From Dyella_B sp035503745 (lineage in GTDB: Bacteria; Pseudomonadota; Gammaproteobacteria; Xanthomonadales; Rhodanobacteraceae): a DNA stretch of 64,000 nt. Positions 60,545 through 64,000 of the stretch are shown here, piece by piece. Within the stretch, counting starts at the first letter, position 1, and each line of letters starts with the position of its first letter. The translations under genes and the position numbers were made by a program. The DNA lies in the NCBI RefSeq assembly GCF_035503745.1, contig NZ_DATJTC010000018.1, forward strand, positions 124,001 to 188,000, read 5' to 3'. The notes beneath the pieces were generated by a model, which had not been told where the DNA came from, searched no databases, and saw nothing but the letters and a program-made list of their open reading frames with translations.

Positions 60545-60701
60545 CCTCTCCCCCTTCGGGGAGAGGGTTGGGGTGGGGGGCTGCTTGCCATCACCTGCAT
60601 GTTCGACCGCGCAGCGATTTCGCAACACTTCAGCGACAAAGCTGTGTCTGTGTCGCAAGATCGACCCCTCATCCCAGCCCTCTCCCCGCAGGGGAGAGGG
60701 C
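60545..60701. repeat. Inverted pair of REP-like hairpin elements between adk and mpl
   Basis: The first element (60545-60577) has CCTCTCCCC-CTTC-GGGGAGAGG followed by GTTGGGGTGGGG. The second (60666-60701), read on the minus strand, has CCCTCTCCCC-TGC-GGGGAGAGGG followed by CTGGGATGAGGG. They are inverted copies about 90 bases apart and fill most of the adk-mpl gap. Confidence 0.85.
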
Positions 60702-60735
60702 GTACAACATCAAGTATCGAACACACGGGCACCTC

Positions 60736-62100
60736 ATGCGTCTGCATATCCTGGGCATTTGCGGCACCTTCATGGGCGGCGTCGCCGCGCTGGCGCGCGA
60801 GCTTGGCGAAACGGTGGAAGGTTCCGACGCCCAGGTCTATCCGCCGATGAGCACGCAGCTCCAAGCGCTGGGCATCGGCTTGATGCAGGGTTATCAAGCC
60901 GAACATCTCAAGCCCGCGCCGGACCTGGTGATCGTGGGCAACGCCATGGTGCGCGGCAATCCCGCGGTCGAATACATGCTCAACGAGCAACTGCGTTACC
61001 TCTCAGGTCCGCAGTGGCTGGGCGAGCGGCTGCTGGTCGAGCGCGACGTGCTTGCCGTGGCCGGCACGCACGGCAAGACCACCACCACCAGCCTGCTGGC
61101 ACATCTGCTGGAAAGCGCGAACCTCGCGCCCGGCTTCCTGGTCGGCGGCGTGCCGGGCAACTTCGGCATTTCCGCGCGGCTGGGACAGGGCCGGCATTTC
61201 GTCATCGAGGCGGACGAATACGACAGCGCTTTCTTCGACAAGCGCTCGAAGTTCGTGCATTACCGTCCGCGCATCGCGATCCTCAACAATCTGGAATACG
61301 ACCACGCGGACATCTTTCCCGATGTCGCGGCGATCCAGCGCCAGTTTCATCATCTGGTGCGCACCGTGCCGGGCAACGGACGGCTGATCGTCAACGCGCA
61401 CGATGCGTATCTGGCCCAGGTGCTGGCGATGGGTTGCTGGACGCCGGTGGAAACCTTCGGCATCGGCAAGGGCGATTGGCAGGGTACCCTGCTCGCCGCC
61501 GATGGTTCGCGCTTTGCGGTGCACTACAAAGGCGAGTCGATCGGCGAGATCCACTGGCCTCTGCTTGGCGATCACAGCGTGATGAACGCACTGGCGGCAT
61601 TGGCGGCGGCGGCGGCGGCGGGTGCCGATCCGCGCACGCTGCTGCCGGCCTTTGGCAGCTTCGAAAGCGTCAAGCGGCGCATGGAAGTGGTGGGCGATGT
61701 CGAGGGCGTGCGCGTCTACGACGACTTCGCGCACCATCCCACCGCCATCGCCACCACCCTGGCCGGGTTGCGCGCCAAGGTCGGCAAGGCACGTATCCTG
61801 GTCGCGCTGGAGCCGCGTTCCAATTCGATGCGGCTGGGTGCGCATGCCGATGGCCTGGCACCGTCGCTGGCCGATGCCGATGCGGTGGTGTTTCTGCATC
61901 GTCCGGAACTGCCCTGGGATGCCAAGCGCGTGGCCGATGCCTTGCACGGCCGCGCCGTCATGGCGCCGACGGTGGATGATCTGCTGGCGTCGCTCAAGGC
62001 GCAGGCGCGCGCCGGCGACCATGTGGTGTTCATGTCCAATGGCGGCTTCGAAAACGCGCCGCGCCGCTTCGTGGCGGCGCTGGGCGATGCATCGCGTTAA
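60736..62100 (+). CDS. mpl: UDP-N-acetylmuramate:L-alanyl-gamma-D-glutamyl-meso-diaminopimelate ligase
   Basis: The 454-residue Mur-ligase family enzyme begins MRLHILGICGTFMGGVAALA and has the P-loop VAGTHGKTTTTSLLAHLLE near residues 109-127, DEYDSAFFDKRSKF and the C-terminal YDDFAHHPTAI. It reattaches the recovered murein tripeptide to UDP-MurNAc in cell-wall recycling. The start at 60736 (MRLHIL) is the family N-terminus; the longer upstream frame runs through the hairpin repeats. Its stop codon overlaps the stop of the opposite gene. Confidence 0.96.
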   Translation: MRLHILGICGTFMGGVAALARELGETVEGSDAQVYPPMSTQLQALGIGLMQGYQAEHLKPAPDLVIVGNAMVRGNPAVEYMLNEQLRYLSGPQWLGERLLVERDVLAVAGTHGKTTTTSLLAHLLESANLAPGFLVGGVPGNFGISARLGQGRHFVIEADEYDSAFFDKRSKFVHYRPRIAILNNLEYDHADIFPDVAAIQRQFHHLVRTVPGNGRLIVNAHDAYLAQVLAMGCWTPVETFGIGKGDWQGTLLAADGSRFAVHYKGESIGEIHWPLLGDHSVMNALAALAAAAAAGADPRTLLPAFGSFESVKRRMEVVGDVEGVRVYDDFAHHPTAIATTLAGLRAKVGKARILVALEPRSNSMRLGAHADGLAPSLADADAVVFLHRPELPWDAKRVADALHGRAVMAPTVDDLLASLKAQARAGDHVVFMSNGGFENAPRRFVAALGDASR

Positions 62101-63512
62101 CCGATCGGCGCATCGAAACGCGGCCGGCGAAGCTGATATTCGCGTTGCGCGGCAAACCACGTGCTGAAGCTGAAACCCAGCGTGACCAAAGCCAGCACGC
62201 CACCGCCGATGACATATCCGGCCACGCCGACCAGCCAGTAGCCACCCCAGTACACACCCATCACGCCGAAGATGAGTACCGCGTTGACCAGCATGCGGCC
62301 GGTCGAATTCTCCGGCCCGATCAGGTGCACCGCCAGCGCCGCCAGGCTCGCCGAGGCCGACACGATCGCCGCGACGAACAGCATCTGCCAGGGATCTTGC
62401 GCGTGCACCAGCACCGCACCCAGCGCGGTATAGGTGAGCGCGGTGAGGATGCTGATCGGCACCAGCACGATCAGCGCATCGGAGATCGTCTTCTGGTAAT
62501 GGGCACACGTTTGCGGGGCCAGGGTCAGATAAAGATCGGCCATGTTCGGGCGCATGCGCACCATGCCGGCATTCAATTGCGGAAAGCGCGACACGCTCGC
62601 CATGATGGCGTATCCGCCGATCAGCACCGGGCTGAAATGGGGCCGATGCATCACCACCAGGAAATAGAAACCGGCGAACACCGCGACCAGGGCGATGCGC
62701 AAGGCGATGGCCTGGGGATTGTCGTGCGGCAGCAGCAGGCGGCGCACCAGCACCATGCGCCGCGCAAAGGTGGGATGCTTGGCATACAGTGCCAGCGCGC
62801 GCTCCATGGCGCGTTGCGCCGCGCGATCGAACAACGCGTTGATACGGCGGGTGAAGGCGCCCGTGCGTTTGGTTTCGCCAGGCATGCCGCGTGCCATGCC
62901 GCGCCCGATAACGCTGCTTTCTAGCGGCGAGGCGTCGGGCTGGCGATCTTCCACGCGCAGCATCGGCCGGATACTTAGTGTGAGCAGCAGCGCCGAGATG
63001 GCGATCATCAGCAGCGGCGTGAGCGGCGATGCCCAAACCTGCGCAAGGATGTCCAGAAAGAGCCTGGGCTTCCAGCCGAACACGACGAACAGCGGCCACA
63101 CATACAACCCCGCCGTGCGGTTTGCGCCCATCGTCAGTCCGATCGATGCAAGCAGCAGCATGCCGCATGCCACCAGCAGCAGGTGCGGCACCTGCAGCAG
63201 TGCGGCCGCCAGCGTGGGGGCGAGCACCCATGCCAGTGCGTCCAATACGCCATATGCCAGCAGGTGGCGACGGAATCGCGGCAGCAGAAAGCTCTCGGGG
63301 ATGCATAGCATGCGCAGCACATGACCCTGGCCGATATGCCAGATCCAGGTCGCCATGCCGAACAGGATCGCGGCCAGCGGCATCATGCCGGGGTTGTCGA
63401 GCCATGTGCGGATGGCGAAGTACGCCGCGCCGGCCAGTGCGAGATGGGCGATCGCCGCGATCACCGGAAGACGGCGGAAAAGCTGCAGCCATAGCTGCCC
63501 GATGACGTTCAT
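62097..63512 (-). CDS. ABC transporter membrane protein (ABC-2 type, substrate unknown)
   Basis: The 471-residue protein has about ten to twelve membrane segments in two clusters (about 1-190 and 260-455), separated by a hydrophilic loop with GMARGMPGETKRTG. I do not recognise a specific family. Its ATG overlaps the stop of the upstream ATPase gene (ATGA), so it is almost certainly the membrane partner of that ABC ATPase. ABC-2 exporters of this build move drugs, lipids or peptides; the cargo is not evident. The stop shares GTTAAC with that of mpl. Confidence 0.8.
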   Translation of the reverse strand: MNVIGQLWLQLFRRLPVIAAIAHLALAGAAYFAIRTWLDNPGMMPLAAILFGMATWIWHIGQGHVLRMLCIPESFLLPRFRRHLLAYGVLDALAWVLAPTLAAALLQVPHLLLVACGMLLLASIGLTMGANRTAGLYVWPLFVVFGWKPRLFLDILAQVWASPLTPLLMIAISALLLTLSIRPMLRVEDRQPDASPLESSVIGRGMARGMPGETKRTGAFTRRINALFDRAAQRAMERALALYAKHPTFARRMVLVRRLLLPHDNPQAIALRIALVAVFAGFYFLVVMHRPHFSPVLIGGYAIMASVSRFPQLNAGMVRMRPNMADLYLTLAPQTCAHYQKTISDALIVLVPISILTALTYTALGAVLVHAQDPWQMLFVAAIVSASASLAALAVHLIGPENSTGRMLVNAVLIFGVMGVYWGGYWLVGVAGYVIGGGVLALVTLGFSFSTWFAAQREYQLRRPRFDAPIG

Positions 63513-64000
63513 GCCAGCTCCACGAACACGTCTTCCAGCGTCGGCGTTTCGATGTGCAGGCTGGCATTTTCGCGTGCGGCCAGCGCGTGCAGGGATTCCA
63601 GCAGTGGATCCTCGATCAGCCATACCGCCTGTTCGCCCTGCACGCGCGACTTCAAAGCGCCGGCCACGGCCGGCGCGTGCGGCCAACCCTGCGCGCGCGT
63701 GAGCACCACGCGGCGCAGGCGTTCGCGCAGTTGCGCCAGCGGCCGCATGAATTGAATGCGGCCCTCGCGCAGCAGTGCGATATCCGCGTCCGCGCGTTCA
63801 AGGTCCGCGGTGATGTGGGTGGAAAAAATCACCGTCTTGCCGGGTGCGCGCATCAAGGCGAGCAATTCGCCCATGAAGGCGCGGCGTGCCTGCGGGTCGA
63901 GGCTGGCAACCGGCTCATCCAGCACCAGCAGGTCCGGATCGGGCGCGATGGCGCGCACGATGGCCAACTTCTGGCGCTGGCCTTGCGAGAGTTCGCCGAT
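63509..64000 (-). CDS. ABC transporter ATP-binding protein (partial, C-terminal 163 residues)
   Basis: The frame runs to the window edge. It begins with the ABC signature LSQGQRQKLAIVRAI, then Walker B LLVLDEPVASLDP and the switch histidine in IFSTHITADLERAD. The C-terminal ETPTLEDVFVELA is typical of exporter ATPases of the CcmA/NatA class. Walker A lies outside the window. It overlaps the membrane protein gene by 4 bp. Confidence 0.9.
   Translation of the reverse strand: MGELSQGQRQKLAIVRAIAPDPDLLVLDEPVASLDPQARRAFMGELLALMRAPGKTVIFSTHITADLERADADIALLREGRIQFMRPLAQLRERLRRVVLTRAQGWPHAPAVAGALKSRVQGEQAVWLIEDPLLESLHALAARENASLHIETPTLEDVFVELA

Overview
The window is GC-rich and densely coding. Its gene set points to a gammaproteobacterium of the order Xanthomonadales, most likely Rhodanobacteraceae (Dyella, Rhodanobacter or Frateuria type). 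This is inferred from the aroQ-accB-accC order, a Sat-CysC fusion feeding a PAPS-type CysH, a PPi-dependent phosphofructokinase next to a membrane PPase, and typical LPS-core genes. I see no tRNA, rRNA, intact insertion sequence, prophage or CRISPR array.

Layout. (1) 1-7.3 kb, minus strand: the start of accC, then accB, aroQ, a TlpA-like thioredoxin, a 183-bp tandem repeat, dsbD with a doubled N-terminal domain, an EamA transporter, a glutathione transferase, cutA and a class II aldolase. (2) 7.4-9.7 kb: groES-groEL behind a candidate sigma-32 promoter and a CIRCE operator. (3) 9.8-13.1 kb: a small lipoprotein, an LTA-synthase-family membrane phosphotransferase and a 1-Cys peroxiredoxin. (4) 13.1-27.3 kb: a complete sulfate assimilation locus. 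It holds cysG (siroheme), cysB (regulator), sat-cysC, cysH, cysI, cysJ, a phosphate/anion-type porin, and sbp-cysT-cysW-cysA for uptake. (5) 27.4-30.2 kb: glnE. (6) 30.3-42.7 kb: cell-envelope genes, namely an ELM1-family protein, a reductase, YceI, a zinc-finger protein, glycosyltransferases, an O-antigen ligase, a polysaccharide deacetylase, a lipid A acyltransferase, waaA, tolC and an isoaspartate methyltransferase. (7) 42.9-50.3 kb: an orphan small gene, a TetR regulator, a TPP riboswitch with thiC, an AraC regulator beside a DUF3224 protein, and a zinc-type alcohol dehydrogenase next to an MFS remnant and a LysR regulator. (8) 50.5-59.8 kb: ppa, a MocR regulator, a prolyl 4-hydroxylase-like oxygenase, a prolyl oligopeptidase, hppA and pfp. 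(9) 59.9-64 kb: adk, mpl and an ABC exporter cut by the window edge.

How they work together. The cys locus covers sulfate entry (porin, SbpA-type binding protein, CysTWA), activation (Sat-CysC), reduction (CysH, CysIJ with siroheme from CysG) and control (CysB). Related GACGTC-type palindromes recur upstream of several of these transcription units. DsbD would pass electrons to the neighbouring TlpA-like protein. The genes ppa, hppA and pfp sit within 9 kb and all handle pyrophosphate.

The most unusual sequence features are the 183-bp tandem repeat that captured the end of dsbD and the start of the TlpA-like gene, the shared cys-operator palindrome, a family of inverted hairpin pairs at three loci, and a three-hairpin candidate RNA between lysR and ppa. 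I found no clear previously undescribed multi-gene system; most of the window is core genome.
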